From Aplysia californica (Eukaryota; Mollusca; Gastropoda; Aplysiida; Aplysiidae): DNA of 64,000 nucleotides. Every line of letters begins with the position of its first letter. Within the stretch, counting starts at the first letter, position 1. Below are positions 32,906 through 46,342 of the stretch, piece after piece. Both the position numbers and the translations under genes were made by a program. The notes beneath the pieces are model-generated. The model ran no database searches. It had not been told where the DNA came from and worked only from the letters and a program-made list of their open reading frames with translations. The stretch lies in assembly GCF_000002075.1 (NCBI RefSeq), contig NW_004797330.1:192911-256910 (forward strand), given 5' to 3'.

Positions 32906-33233
32906 TAGAGCTGGGCGAAGAATCGATACCAGAACCGGTTCCCACGATTAATGCTACCAAGGAAAAGTTCCGACTCCTTTTTACGTAAACCAACGGGTTA
33001 CCAGTTACTTTAATCATTAAAATCTTTTTTTAAAAAGAATTAATTTTTTGAAAATAAAAGTTGATGCTTCGTAGTGTTCCGAAATCAAGGTTTCCCCAAA
33101 CCCTGAAGATGTTGGGAGCCAACCAGGTAACCACAGGAAGAAATCACACCATTAGAAAGTAAGTAATTGGGTTCGGAGTCGATTCGTACGATTCCTAGCT
33201 TTCAATAATCGGGAACCTAGCCGCCCAGCACTA
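32906..33233. mobile_element. hAT-type MITE, 328 bp
   Basis: A perfect 8-bp target duplication CTACAGAA flanks it (32898-32905 and 33234-33241). The ends are TAGAGCTGGGCG and, inverted, TAGTGCTGGGCG. An 8-bp duplication and TAG.GCTGGGCG ends are the hAT pattern. There is no ORF. It sits about 170 bp after the ZCCHC14 stop codon, probably inside the 3' UTR. Confidence 0.93.
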
Positions 33234-36200
33234 CTACAGAAATCATTGAAAAAGGCCTAGTACTACATATTCAACCTGTTGTTTTGCTAGGCTTAATTAG
33301 TGTCGGCTGTTTCTGCCTACCATTAATAGAAATATAAGTTATCAGATTGATGAATGTAAACTTAAATGTTAAAAAAAAATAGTGCCATGAAGAAAAACAA
33401 TGGAGTGTTACTGAGTCCATAGTTTTGTTCTCCAATTTTTGCTCAAGAAGTTGATGATTCGACCGTTTTCTTTGAGCTGCTATGTGTTGAACTTGGAATA
33501 CTTCTATGAAACAGCTGTCAAAATCTTGGAAAATCTAGGTTAAAGAGAAAAAGGGCTGGTTTTAGCGAAGAAAAGTCGCCGATCCACCCCTGAAGTTTTT
33601 CATGTACGAGGACTGAGCAAATATGACTTTTCAGTGTGCTGAGCTCTGTGACCTTCCCCCCCACCCCTCATTGCTGTGTCATCAGGCTGAGCTCACACGA
33701 CCTTACACCTTATTCCCAAACAGGCTCTGTGCTTTCAGTGTAAATTAAATTGAATGTATCTGAGTGAGAGTATAATGCAAAGAATTTTTTTGAATGAATC
33801 TTGTTTCTTGAAGTGTATGCGCCTGTTGAAAGATGGCCTGGTGTCATCAGGAAGAACACTCTGTGCATGAACGGATGACAAACCACACAGGCAGCCTGAC
33901 TGTACCTTTGTGATACTGTACATATATTACTTTGGACACACACATTGTCATCAAGCCTCTGTTCTCCCTCTGTTAAATCACTTTTTGCAATACAGGCAAA
34001 GTACTTGTTGTGGTCCTAAATGTGATACCAATGTTCTCCTCCACTTATGGATTTTGAAATCGACATGTTTTTGCAAAAACTGTGTATGTTTGTGTACGGT
34101 AAGTGTGAGTACCTTTCAAGTCGGCCGAATTAATGAGGCTTTTGTTTTGGGGTGTTTTTTTGGTTTGGTTTGCTTTTTATTTTTTTCGGTGAAGTGAAAT
34201 ATGATCATATGGAAATGTACAGACTACAGGAATAACTGTTAGACACGACACGGCTCTGGACTGCGTGGCCTGCCCTCCTAAAAAAGAAGCAACTGAAGCC
34301 AACAGCACAATGTAAATGCTTGCTATGTTTTTCTGAGTTTGATGTTTATTTCAGGTCATGTTGTTTGTCAGTCAAAAATATCTTTGTTTCTAAATTTTCA
34401 TTTGTTTGTTGACTTACATCATTAGGTTTTCAGATAGAAGCAGTTTTGTTATGTTACTAGGTTGGCAGCATTTCTGGTGTGTCTTGCAGCCAGCTTGGTG
34501 GATTGTAGTGGATTTTTTCATCAATTTCTTCCCTCTCTTTTCCAAGCCAGCCACCATTTGGTCTATGTTTGGCAATCAAATTCTAAGTGAAATTTGCCAG
34601 TAGGGTTTGTGGATGTGCTCTCTGTGCTTTCATGTCAGTTACTCTCATTCAGTTTCCACATGACATGTTAATTATTTTTGGATCACACATTCAGTTGAAT
34701 GGGTTTTGTATTGAATTATGCATTGTTTTTAGTTCAAAGACCCGGTATTCAGATAATTTCTGTGGACTGCACAGTTTAGACAAAACATGACAACAGAAAC
34801 TTTTGTGTCCTTGAACTCCTTTTCGCGTGTCTTGGACATCTGGTTGTTCCAGTGAACTTCATTATTGGTTTTCATGTATAATTTTTTTTTCGATCGAAAA
34901 GTGAATTGATGGTCTTTGCATCTAAGTCAATAGACTAATATATTATTTTCATGTTTATTCCAGGAGAGAATATACTGGTACAGATCTTGAAATAGCAGTG
35001 TTGAGATCTTTCAGTTTTAGAAGTGTCCAGCGGTCCTTTTTTTTTTTTTAAAGTGTGAGGACCATTTGATCTGCCCTCTTTGTGACATTGTGATCTGTGT
35101 CAAGCAAGATGAACAATTTTTTTACAGTTAAAAAGAAATTTTAGTTTCTGCAATTGAAAAGTTTTCTTAAATATTTGAATTAAAAAACAATTAAGGTTAA
35201 GAGTTACTGACATTTTTTCCAGCTGTAGTTTCTGCATTTGAAAAGTTTCCTTCAATGTATTAATAATTAAAAAACAATTAAGGTTAAGAATTACTGACAT
35301 TTTTTCCTGCTGTACTGCTATAGTCAACTATTAAGTTTAATTACAATTAGTGCAGAGGTCGGAGATTTTATTCCATTTTCCCAAAAATATTTATTACATT
35401 TTCTGAGTTTGTGTGGGATGTCGCCCTCAAATTAGGAAAGAGGAAATGTAGCAAAAGACAAATTATATCTACTAGTATTCCAACATGTTGATAGTCCATT
35501 TTAATGGTTGAAGCTTGGAGTATGTTAAGATATGAGCATTAAGTACACAGCCAACTGTTGTAATATTAATAAAAGTAAGCTATAAAGAGCTCCCCATAAT
35601 ACAGCATTAAGTACGCAGTCAAATGTTGTTATTTTGAGTAAGCTATAAAGTGTTCCCCCTAATTTAGAAAGATTTAGTTTTTAATACCATAAAACAGCGT
35701 ATCTACAGTGATGAATCATAAGATGCTGGTGCATATCTAAATATAAATTATTTTATTCACTTCAATATTAACTTATTCCCTGTTCCGGATTTGCAACCAT
35801 GTGGGACTGTCACTACTGTCAGTTGCTTTCATAATGTTAGTGCACAGACAAAAGTGTATGTAATCAGTGTTTAAGAACTGTGAAGTGACTAAATTTTTGA
35901 GAATTAAAGCCTGTAATGTGTTATAATTTTTTTTCATGATATTGATAAATGGAACAGTGAAATGCTTTACAAAGATATCGTCAGACAAGAAACTAAAGTT
36001 ATCTTCACTATTTCAGAAATGACTATTTCTGACTATTAATTATTGACTGAAAACCTGTGTTTGATGTAACTTGTTTCTGTCAGTTAATATCATATTACAG
36101 TAGGCTACATTTTATGTCGGTAAGTCAATAAGAAGAAATAGAACGCTATTTTTAAAATTATGAATGCTGATTTTTTGGTGTGAATTTCAGGGGCACAGAT

Positions 36201-39200
36201 TTAGTAAAGTGTGTGCCCCATAATTTGAAAATGGTCATCCAATTTGAAAGTTAACCGAACCTGTTGTAGTGAAATATTTAGAATACATGGTGATCACGCA
36301 ATGTGAACATGCCAACATTTTTGCGAAAAGTGAGAAAAAATTCACCAGTATAAACTTTGCAACCCCCACCCCCAAGTATTCAAACTTTCAGTCAATGCAC
36401 AATTGTTTACTGTTGGTTGGAATGTTTTCTGTTTTGTTTTTTCACTTTATGTTGCCTGTTTAAGGATGTGTTTTGGTAATGGTCTTCAATGAGACTAATG
36501 TTCTCCAACCTTCCTGAGTATTGCTAAGGTGGTTATTTGTTAAAAAAAAGATTTTGGAACTTATGTAAATGTGCCATTTGTACAAAGAGTTGATACATAA
36601 TTCTCAACACTCTCTGGCCCGTAAGTTTATCAAATAAGTTAAAGTTTTCATATATCATGATGTCATTGTTACATATATCATTCAAAAGATTCCAGATCAA
36701 ATAGCCTGAACACAATGTCGCTCATTACTCTTGATGCAGATCGGAAACTGATAAGCGACTTCATTTTCACAATGTCACGAGGTTACTCCTTAGATAACAT
36801 TGTTCCAAGCTGTGTAAAGGCCTCAGCAGACTTACTTTGTGTGAATTTTGTGAACTACTATGTCAATCTTAGCTTTGAAAACCTGTCTTTTGACATTTGA
36901 ACTCTGGGATTGTTTCTGTTTCAGTGTGTTCTGTCTTTTGATATAAATACTTAATTTCCAGAAGATGGAAATGGTCATCCAGATCATAAACATTGGAAGA
37001 CAGTTTATATTCCATTTGAAAAATAATTTTCCAAGAAATTATGGATGCATCTATGTGCCCCTCAGCTGGATTAATAGAAGAACCCCCACAAAATTGTACA
37101 GAAAGAATTATTGAAGTAACAATAACAGTAAAATTATAAGCAGTATTTTAGTCCTTTGTATATTTGGGGTTTTATTCTGTTGATGGTTTCTCCTTTTTCG
37201 TTTTCAGTAAGTTTGGAAGACATGTGGTTTTTATTGTAGAGGATGCACCTTTGTTGTGGTTGTGAAGGTGAATTTTGCACAAATGACAGCATATTTTTGT
37301 CTCTTCAGCTCTATTACTTCCTGAGTCTTTTTGTATGATATTTTTTTCAGTAAACTGGTAAAATAAAATTGTGTTTGGGACATTTGAGTGGAGTACATGT
37401 ATTTGAATATGTATTACGAAGAGAAGACTTGTCGGCTGCACATGGAATATTTAAATGTCTGTTTCATCCTTACAGACCATTGGGTAATTCACCTTTCATT
37501 GCAGCTGTTCCCTGATAGTAGTTTGCATTCAGTTGGGGGAGATTTCTTTTCTCCAATAGAAAACCGGTGAATACTACAGACTGAATGTAGTTCTTGCAAG
37601 GACTAGGTACCTAAATAGAGGATGCTAAATTTATTCAGTCTGTGGTCAAGCTAATAGGTTCTATGTTTGAAAAGTCGACATTAAGCATTCCTGTGTTTGT
37701 GCTTCACTAAGGTCATTTCTTTCTCTTTTGGTTGAATTGAAGCTTAATTATTATATGCATAAAAGGAGATCTCTTCCGACTTGAGGGAGGGACAAGATGT
37801 GAGTTTAGATGACGTGGACCTTGTCTTGAAGCTCTTGTCATATCAATACTAGAATGAATTGAGTCAACTTTCGGGTTCCTTTCTTGTGATTGTTTTCTTT
37901 CTTTTTTTAACTGAAGACTTTAGATGTTACCAAAGTTTATATGTCATATAATAGATTGTTGTTCATACTTTGTACATCTGGAGGGATAAATAATCAATCA
38001 GAAGACTCCACAAAGGACAGTACAGACTTTATCAATGTGTGGCTTTGTGTTGTAGATTCAAAATCAAAGGGCGGGTCTCATTAGTATATTATTATATCTC
38101 TTTTTTTCCATAAAATATTTCTTCTCAACCTGATATTCTGACAGAGTACCAAGTATTCTGCTTTCTAATGACCATGATTGTGTCAAGTCACACATATAGT
38201 AGTAGGTTGATATTAAGTATCAAATAATGTTCATATTTCCTTTTTTTTCTGTCATGAATCCTGAAACCCATTGCTACTTACTGCAGTTTCATGTAGGGAA
38301 TTGTCTCAGTAAACAAGTTTTGTCCATACAGCCCCTAGAATTGATATATATATATGAAAACTAATATCTTTTGGTGAATGATGAATGTAGCAAATCAATA
38401 CCGTCTCACCTAGATTTTGTACTGACTTGTCTGTTTTGCTGAATAGTTTTCAATAGAACTGCAAAAGATGAAAGACCTTGGTGTGATTTCAATAGCCTTA
38501 CCCCAAGTGGCTTTCTGAAAGTTTTCTTTAAAATGTTACAAAATGCGTCGGAATATCTTTTTGTTTTGGAAGGGGGTTTCTCTGCATCCGAATCCTGTGA
38601 GCCCATTATGCTTGAGATTTCTTACAGCAGTTTCTGCAGTTGGCCTGACTCACTGGCTAAAATAGGATGTTTTAGTTGTAACATTTTGCAAGAGGTGATG
38701 TTGCATGGAAGTCTCCTTTGCTTACAGTAGTGGTAAGGAGTGAGCTGATTGTTGACAGATATTTTTATTCTCTTGTGCTGTAAAGGATATTAAACTCATT
38801 TTGCCGTTATAGCCAAAACAATGCAATATGATAATAACATTTCATGTATTATTATAATCCATACTTCAGAATTGCTCTTCATAGATGACCTTTTCTGTCC
38901 CGATGACTTCTTCTCTTTTGAGCCATAGAAAGGGACTTAATGCATAACCTGTTGATGTAGATAATAGCTCTTAAAAACAAGCGCCTGCTTCTTCAACAGA
39001 CTAGTGGTTGTCCTTTAGTGTGTGAAGACAATCATCTGTGAATCTAGTGTTCCTCCAGGTGTCCACTTTTTATTCGATAAGTCAAGGATTTTTGTTTTCT
39101 ACCAGATGCTGAAAATTCATGGAAGTATGTTTTGGGTTGTTGTTTTTTTCCAGATCATGTGCTCATTTTTTCCCTGCAGTTGTTTAATAAAACTTGTTTC

Positions 39201-41109
39201 TCACAGGTTTGTGGACCTAGTTGTCTGCATGTGTGGAATGTGGATGGAATCTTTTCCACCCCTTGTGATTTGCTTGGGTTTTGATTGAACTTTTACCTGT
39301 CTCAGTTTCTGGCTGTGTGCTCCTTGTCCTATCACAACACACATTTTCATGACGATGTGGTGAAGTGTGTGCCAGGATTGTGCCTTGTATAACCTCTCAC
39401 GCTGCTGTTCTTGGGACCTGGAAGATTTATGTTTTGGGTTTGATTCATGCTTTGATTTTGTTTTAATTTTTTTACAGTCTATTTGGGAGGGGGGCATTTG
39501 GCATTTTTTATGCTACAAGGAAAAGTTTCTCAATAGAGCCAGTCCAGTTTTGAATCTTTAGTTTTGAGCTGGCAACTCCCTATTTTTCTCTCTTTGTACA
39601 ATGGTGGAGATCATTTTCATTTTTCCTTTTTTTACCCACTAGTCTATCATAGTGTCTAGTGTATGAAATCAATTCAGCTGTTTAAAACGTAGTATTATGA
39701 ACCAGGAGTGTAGTAGAACTGGTGTCATAGTGTAAGCTTTTTTTTATCTCGGCTGGGTTTTTTTTTTGGGGGGGAGGTTTGGTTTATGGGTTTTATTTTT
39801 GTAAGATATGTTCGCTTGAACCCTGTTGACTTATTTTTATGTCACTGTTATTTTGATGAAACAAAAAAAGGGATGTATTCTGTGTGTTTTCAAATGCAGA
39901 CTCAATCCTCAGGTCTGGCAATTGTGTGAAATCAAAAAATGTTGGGACTTGTGGTTTTGTTTGATTTTGCACTGAGATTTAAAAAAATGTTTCTTTATTT
40001 TAATCATTGGAACAAATCATCAAATGTGGCTGAGGGAATACCTGCTTCGGACAATGTATAAGGGTAGGGTGGATGGCCCTTGACTGGTGCAGTTCTTGCC
40101 TCCTTTTGAAGTCAGGTTGCTGTGTAAATGGGCATAAAAATCAAAATGTATTTTAAGAATGTCAAGAAGGTAGGCAGTTCAGTTTCCTTGTTTTGTAAAA
40201 TTCTATAGAGAGAAAAAAGTCGCTTTTTCTTGCAAGACACGAGTGAAGATACATTCAGAGCTGATGTTAACATTTGTGTCAATTATGTCTATCATGAGTG
40301 AAATGTATTGGTAAAATCTCTTGTAGAAATAAGCAAAGAGGGAAAGCAGAGAGCTGGGTGCTGCCTCATTCCTAAAAATATGGATAAAATATCGGAAGTT
40401 CAGTCTGGTTGGGTTTCACTTTTTGTAATTTACATAAAGTCAGCTTTTGACTCAAAATCAGTCTCGCACTGCAATGCTTTTTTTTTTCTTTCTACTTTTG
40501 AATCGCAGGTTTTGGCATAGCTTCATTGTTGATTTTGGTTTCTTTCTCCACTTAAATAGCGATGATTCTGAGGGTAATTTTTAACCCTGTCCCTCTCATA
40601 TATATTTATAATTTTAAAGTTCAGACACTAGGTTCTTTTAGAGGTTACAAGTAAATTGTATTATGAACAGATACTTGTGCATGGTGCTGAATACTTCACA
40701 TTGTAAGCTTTCTGCCGTCTGGTTACACAAACATGGGTGCTCTTGTGCAGACCTCATTTCAGTTCTAATGCTGGTGTCACAAAAATTTGTTTGTTAAATG
40801 CTGTTAAACCTTTTAGGCAGTAAAGCCATTAATTAAAGCAGACTTGAAAAGTCTGCCCTTTTTTAAAGTGTAGTAGTAATGGAAATTTATAGTACCTAAT
40901 CCCAGGAAGGCTGTAATGGTGTACATTACAGAATTGTCATTCAGCTGACTATTCAAAAGACAGAAAAAGCACATTATGAGACCATTTAACAACACACACA
41001 AACTCCCATATCCATACACATTATCACATACAAAATTTATTTGCAGAGGATAGTGTTGAACAATGGAGTCATTAGAATTTGAACGTTTTCTAAACCCTCT
41101 AATGTTATA

Positions 41110-41864
41110 CAGTGGAACTCGGATTCAACGAACTCGGATTCAACGAAATGAGATAGATTCCCCGTTTTTCTTCTTCTTCTTTAAAATCAATAAAAATATA
41201 ACCGGGATTCAACTAGCACTTCTGTGCTCATTTCCCCCCCAGAACACAAACTTTTTCTATTCCCGGAAATCATCCATTGCTCCTGCACCGTGAACCATTA
41301 TTCACTTACTGATTGCATGCGATCAATCAGCGACCTTTTTTCATACCAACACATGCGTTGTTGGCTCGCGCTCATGTGTACTCTGGCGTGTGTTGGGGTC
41401 GGATAGGCGGCCTGCACACATGTGACTGTGTGTGCATGTCGGGATGGGAGGGGGGGGGGGTACTAGCGGTCCGGGCGTTAAACGTCGCAGATACAAACGC
41501 TTCAGTCTTTTCCCCCCCTTGGCAACTGATCATTATTACAATGATAAGCTAGTCTTGACGTAGATCTACATAATAAATTGTGCGCTGGTCTATGGAATCA
41601 AAAGTTGCCGTATGCTAGGCTCTGCACAGCAACACAACTTTTTGGTAAACAATCGAGATGACATAGGCCTATGCATTTGAACGAATCGGTCTTTTTTTAA
41701 AAACAGCTCTTAATATGCAGGCATTTCAGGCACTACTTGTGACTTCTCTCTTGCTCAGAGCCTGTAATTATCTACACAAAACATCGTGTTTGCTATAATA
41801 AACACTCGGATTCAACGAGATTTTAGGTCAGGCCCGGCGACCTCGTTGAATCCGAGTTCCACTG
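41110..41864. mobile_element. pogo/Tigger-like MITE, 755 bp
   Basis: The ends CAGTGGAACTCGGATTCAAC (plus GA) are inverted and identical, flanked by TA at 41108-41109 and 41865-41866. An extra ACTCGGATTCAACGA block is repeated next to the left end, and CTCGGATTCAACGAGATTTT lies near the right. The CAGTGGAACTCGGAT style of end with TA duplication is typical of pogo/Tigger. No transposase ORF. Confidence 0.9.
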
Positions 41865-42107
41865 TAATGTTTCTTTCTTATTTGGAGGGGATTCCAAATT
41901 TTAGAGACGTAAGAAGAAAAAGCTCTGCCATCCAACTTTTTTAACTTAACTACATTGTGGGCACTCATGAGATTCTCATCTGATGATCTCAAATTTGATG
42001 TATGTATGGCTCAGTGAGGTCTGTCTGATATGATAATGATGGTGCTTTGTTGTTCATGCACTTGTGACATGAAACATGCGCTTTCTCTAAATCGAGCAAT
42101 ACGTACA

Positions 42108-42147
42108 GGTATATATATATATGTATGTAATTATATATATATATATA
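42108..42147. repeat. AT-dinucleotide tract
   Basis: Short (AT)n runs on both sides of GTATGTAATT. Confidence 0.9.
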
Positions 42148-44138
42148 CTTTTTGCCATATTTGTGTCAGTGTCGCAACTACCAAAAATATAGAAGAATGA
42201 AACAGCTGTCAGGGATTTGTGGGTGTTATACTTTCAAGTTGGCCCTTTTCATTAGGGAGGAGGGGACAAAGTATAATGGAGAGGAGATAATGTTGGATTA
42301 GAATTTTCTGTACATTATGCACTGGCAGAGATGTTGGAAAATTATACTTGCCTGTGTGAATGATGGCAGTATGGAGGTAATTGTATGATCCTTTAAATTT
42401 CTTTGTCCTCTGTACTGTGATTTTAACTTCCAATAGCATTAAAAAGTGTTTCAGTAACTGTGAACCTGAAGTCATGGTGATATTTTGTCTCCTGCTCAGT
42501 TCTTTCTGATTTTGTCTCCGATGTATCATCAAAAGTGAGTGTTAAGTAGAGCGATAATGTATTTAAAAATTGTGATTGTGATGGAAATTTTTTTGGGTTT
42601 AGAATTAGGATTGCAAGAATGTTATAAAATTGTTTCATGTCAATTTAAATCTGTGGTTGAACAAATTGGATTGGCTTTTGAAGAGGACTTTACAATTAAC
42701 AGTCCACTTTTAGTTTATAGGGTACTGTGTTTTAAAGTATGTAAATAGTTCATGAGATTTCTACAAATTCAATTCATGCATCTTCCCCATGGCCTGGTTA
42801 CCTTAAGCTAGAGCCATATTATTATTGATTGTAGTATTGTTTCATTTCATGCTGACATTCTGACTGCAGCTTTATAGGTGCATGTGTACAAGTCATATCC
42901 AATCTGGTCAGATGAGAACAAAGTTTTGTTACTAGGGAGATTCCCTCTCAGTTCAAAGAGTTGCATGTCCCATACTTATTGCACTATTTTGTTAGTGTCA
43001 AGTACGGGCATGTGGATCTATCTGAGTTTAGTTTAAGAATTGTACTGCCAGTGGCAAGTAAAAGAGTGATTCCTATTCATCTGTCACAATCACTCGCATG
43101 CACCATGTGTATGTATATCTCTGTCTGCCACGGTAAAGTCAATCCTGAAAATTGTACCATGTCAGATCTCAGCTGATAAGTGTGTGCTGGCAAATTGTGT
43201 AAAACATTTATGTGTCTGCATGCTGTCTGATCAACCCAATGTTTTACAGGGTTGTATCTTAGCTCTTTCAGTTATACTTGAAATACTTAATCAGTACAAT
43301 TTGTGCACTACCTTCAGTTCAGTCACAGAGTATTACATGTTTTATTTAAAACTACAGTACTAATGTACAAAATATTGCCAACTGTTTATTCATGTGAGTT
43401 GGTACATCAATTGATCTTCTGAAATATGCCTAACATGCTCATAAATATATATATATACTCCTTTGGATAGGACTTTTGTTTGTTGTTGCTTTTTTTTTTT
43501 TTTGAACCATGAAATGTGCATCATTAAAAAAAAAATTCACACAAAAAAAATTGAGAAAATGTTGGGAAAAAAATTAATATAAACACTCAAAACTGTTCAT
43601 GTATCTTTTCATGAGAAAAAAATAAACATTAAAAAATTGTTTAGCCTTTTGTGTTGTCTGTTTGTAGAAAAGTATTTGAGGGAAATGTTTACTGTTACAA
43701 GTCCCTTGTTAATGTGTGTACTGTGAATTCTTTGTTTTCCTGCTCGTAGGAAAAAAATCACAGTGTTCTATTTGTCATCCAAGGCTTTTCAAAGTGTTCA
43801 CATGCTGTACTAAAATCGTAAAAATGGTCTCTTGACTTGACGTAAATTTCAAAGAATGCAAAGATGGCAGAAAAAGCACAGCTATGTAAGTAGACTATTC
43901 ACATTATGATATTGATGTGTTAAGGCCAGGCCACATGTCCATCAAAGCAGAAACGACTGTTTTTTTGTCGGGAGGAGGCAATTCAGTCTGTTTTTGCCCG
44001 GCATGTGTGTCCAACCTGTAAGTAGCTCTGACACCATGTCTTTTCTCGTTGTTGGGCTATATAAATAGTCAACAGGTCAGTGGACACGAGATGGCAAATT
44101 GAAATGGAAATTTTTATTTTTTATTAGAGTAATTGTCA

Positions 44139-44448
44139 AGGCAGTGCTACTGACTGAATTGTAAATGGGCTGATTTTTCAATGTCGTGCTCGTACTGTAC
44201 CAGAACAACATAGAGGGAACTGCTGCTTTTTCTTTCCTCATCCTTTTCCTCTACTTCTTTTGTATGTTTGTCACTCTTGTGAACTGCTATTTCCGGGATG
44301 CCTTGTTAGTCGAAGCAGACCTTGCGCTGTTGAGGCAAGAAAGGTGAGCAGAGTAAGCCTGATTCCATGTTTTGACTTCTCTGTTGATGTCCACCCCTTA
44401 GCGCTCATATGACCGAATGCAGTTGAGAGCACCGGAAAACCATACTAA
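44139..44448 (+). repeat. SINE-like repeat, long form, copy 2
   Basis: Begins GGCAGTGCTACTGACTGAAT and ends GCGCTCATATGACCGAATGC ... GAGCACCGGAAAAC. The middle TTTGTATGTTTGTCACTCTT and AGCAGACCTTGCGCTGTTGA blocks match the copies at 19436, 44499 and 48948. Confidence 0.75.
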
Positions 44449-44498
44449 ATTTAAACTTAGTAAAATTGTTAATATAATGCTTTTAACACTTTGCAGAA

Positions 44499-44914
44499 CC
44501 CGTGGGGGCGGTGCTACTGACTGAAGTGTCTTTTGGCCATTCCCAAAGGTGGGACATTAACCATGTTCTTATTATCTTATGCACAGTAGAATTATAATTG
44601 AAAATGGGCTGATTCATCAATGTCATGCTCATAACTGTGCCGGAACTGCTGCTTTTTCTTTCCTATTCCTTACTGTCGTCTTCCCCCCCCCCCCGTCATT
44701 TTACCTCTACTTTTTTTGTACATTTGTCACTCTTTTGTGACCCTCTATTTCCGGGGTGCCTTGATAGTCAAAGCAGACGTTGTGCTATTGAAGCTAGGGA
44801 GGTGAGCAAAGTGGGTCTGAACTGTAAAGACATCTCTGTTGACACCCACCCCTTGGCGCTCAAATGACTTTAATGCCTTATGCAGTTGCGAGCACCGTAA
44901 AACCTCTACTAAAA
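44499..44914 (+). repeat. SINE-like repeat, long form, copy 3
   Basis: Begins GTGGGGGCGGTGCTACTGAC and ends GAGCACCGTAAAACCTCTAC. The 3' loop carries a short duplication (TTTAATGCCTTATGC). A poly-C run lies at about 44684-44694. Confidence 0.8.
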
Positions 44915-46170
44915 CAAACACTTTGCAGTCACACAGCCAGCTGTACATAATACCTCGCCTGGTCACCCCAGCACATGGCCAAACTAAAGTAAAATGCTGT
45001 ATGCTGCATGGGGCATTCCCACTGACCCATCTTTTGTTGCGAGGTGCCGTGTCGTTTTGATAGACAAACGTTTTCATGGATTATTAAGGTAGTGCTCCAT
45101 TTCAACTACTGACTTTCTGAAAGACAAAGGTTGGGCGGTAGACAAGAAGACTTAATCCTCTGGGCTATAAATCACTGAGATTGGTCTATCTTCATAAGAG
45201 TTTAATTCTATACACGATCGCGTGTACTGGCTGCATCCCGCCAGCTCAAACCAGCAATTGTCTGAATTCATGAAGGATATTTACCAGACCTAACAGTTTG
45301 TTCCTTATTATTAGTATCCCAGCCCACTGCTCTCAGCAGACATTCAACTCGTGAGTACAGGCGAAAGTGAGGATGGACAAACTTTTTTCTCCACCACAGG
45401 GACATACAGTGAGACTTGCATCCTATGAAGTCAACGACCCGACCTTCAAGTTTTAAAAAAATGAGCCAGTGTTCATAGAAAGAAAGGTGCGACTAATGTG
45501 AGCGTTTTTAAAATCTATTACAATAGGGACATCTGTTTTAAATACTGAATGTGCCATCATGCGAGTCCCAAGGAAAAGAACCAATTGTTACTTTTACTTT
45601 TTCAACCTCTGTTGCTGTTAAGCGCTGAGGAAAGATGCAGTTTTCTATGGTAGGCCAGCTCTGCAGCTCTTTCAGTAGTTATGTAAAAAGAAACTCTGCC
45701 GGCTAAAGGGGCTCTGGTGAAACCATGACCGGCCTAGCAAGCCGATGGCGGATAATTACTGCTACGAAACAATCACAATCAAAGAACCAATGGTGTCCCA
45801 AAAAGCTGGCATATGAATATGAAGGATGGGTTAGTTCTCTTATACTATAGTAAAAGTCATCTCCTGAACAATAAGGTTGGACTTAATTTACACACGCAAG
45901 ATTCACATTTGTTTTTTTTTTCGAATGAATTAAACAAGCCCACATATAAAAGTGTTTTGTGAACATGATCTTTAATTAAACCTAGCTGGATGTGTATCGC
46001 CATATCAACTTCTGTTTTTCTTGTCCACTGCAGCTCTTATTAAAATTATCTTTGTCGTTTTAAAAAGTTAACTAAGAGCTTGGTATAATGCTGTGTTAAC
46101 AACAAAATCCATTTATTTTTTCCCTTTTTCGACATCTTGAATGCAAAGCAGTTTGATTCTAAATTGGTTA
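44915..46170. other. intergenic stretch, no gene recognised
   Basis: No conserved ORF, tRNA or clear transposon end was found. Composition is mixed, with some moderately GC-rich segments (45200-45450) that may be an old repeat of unknown type. Confidence 0.4.
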
Positions 46171-46342
46171 TTTGTGGGTGGTTGGCGGGTGCTCTGGTGT
46201 GGTTTGCTTCTTCTTTCCTATCACACATCCATAGTCCTTATCTCCCCTTCTTCTTTTTTATGTTTGTTACTCTCTTGTAACACCTCTAATCTTCTGGCGC
46301 TCATATGACCGTATGCAGTTGCAAGCGCTGTAAAACCTCTAG
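46171..46342 (+). repeat. SINE-like repeat, short form, copy 2
   Basis: Matches 19952-20131 closely: GTGGGTGGTTGGCGGGTGCT ... TTGTTACTCTCTTGT ... GGCGCTCATATGACCGTATG ... AAGCGCTGTAAAACCTCTAG. Confidence 0.8.

Larger units (their letters stand above)
32736..43700 (+). other. probable long ZCCHC14 3' UTR and downstream region
   Basis: From the stop codon onward the plus strand is strongly T-rich with no conserved ORF. Only one MITE (32906-33233) and one pogo-like element (41110-41864) are recognised. Possible AATAAA signals occur near 33052, 35567, 39187 and 43620. Vertebrate ZCCHC14 also has a multi-kilobase 3' UTR. The true cleavage site cannot be read from sequence alone, and 41.9-43.7 kb may already be intergenic. 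Confidence 0.45.

Noticed and set aside
33910-43176. Many 60-95 codon ORFs in the T-rich tail
   Set aside because: Phe/Leu/Cys-rich frames expected by chance from T-rich sequence; none resembles a known protein.
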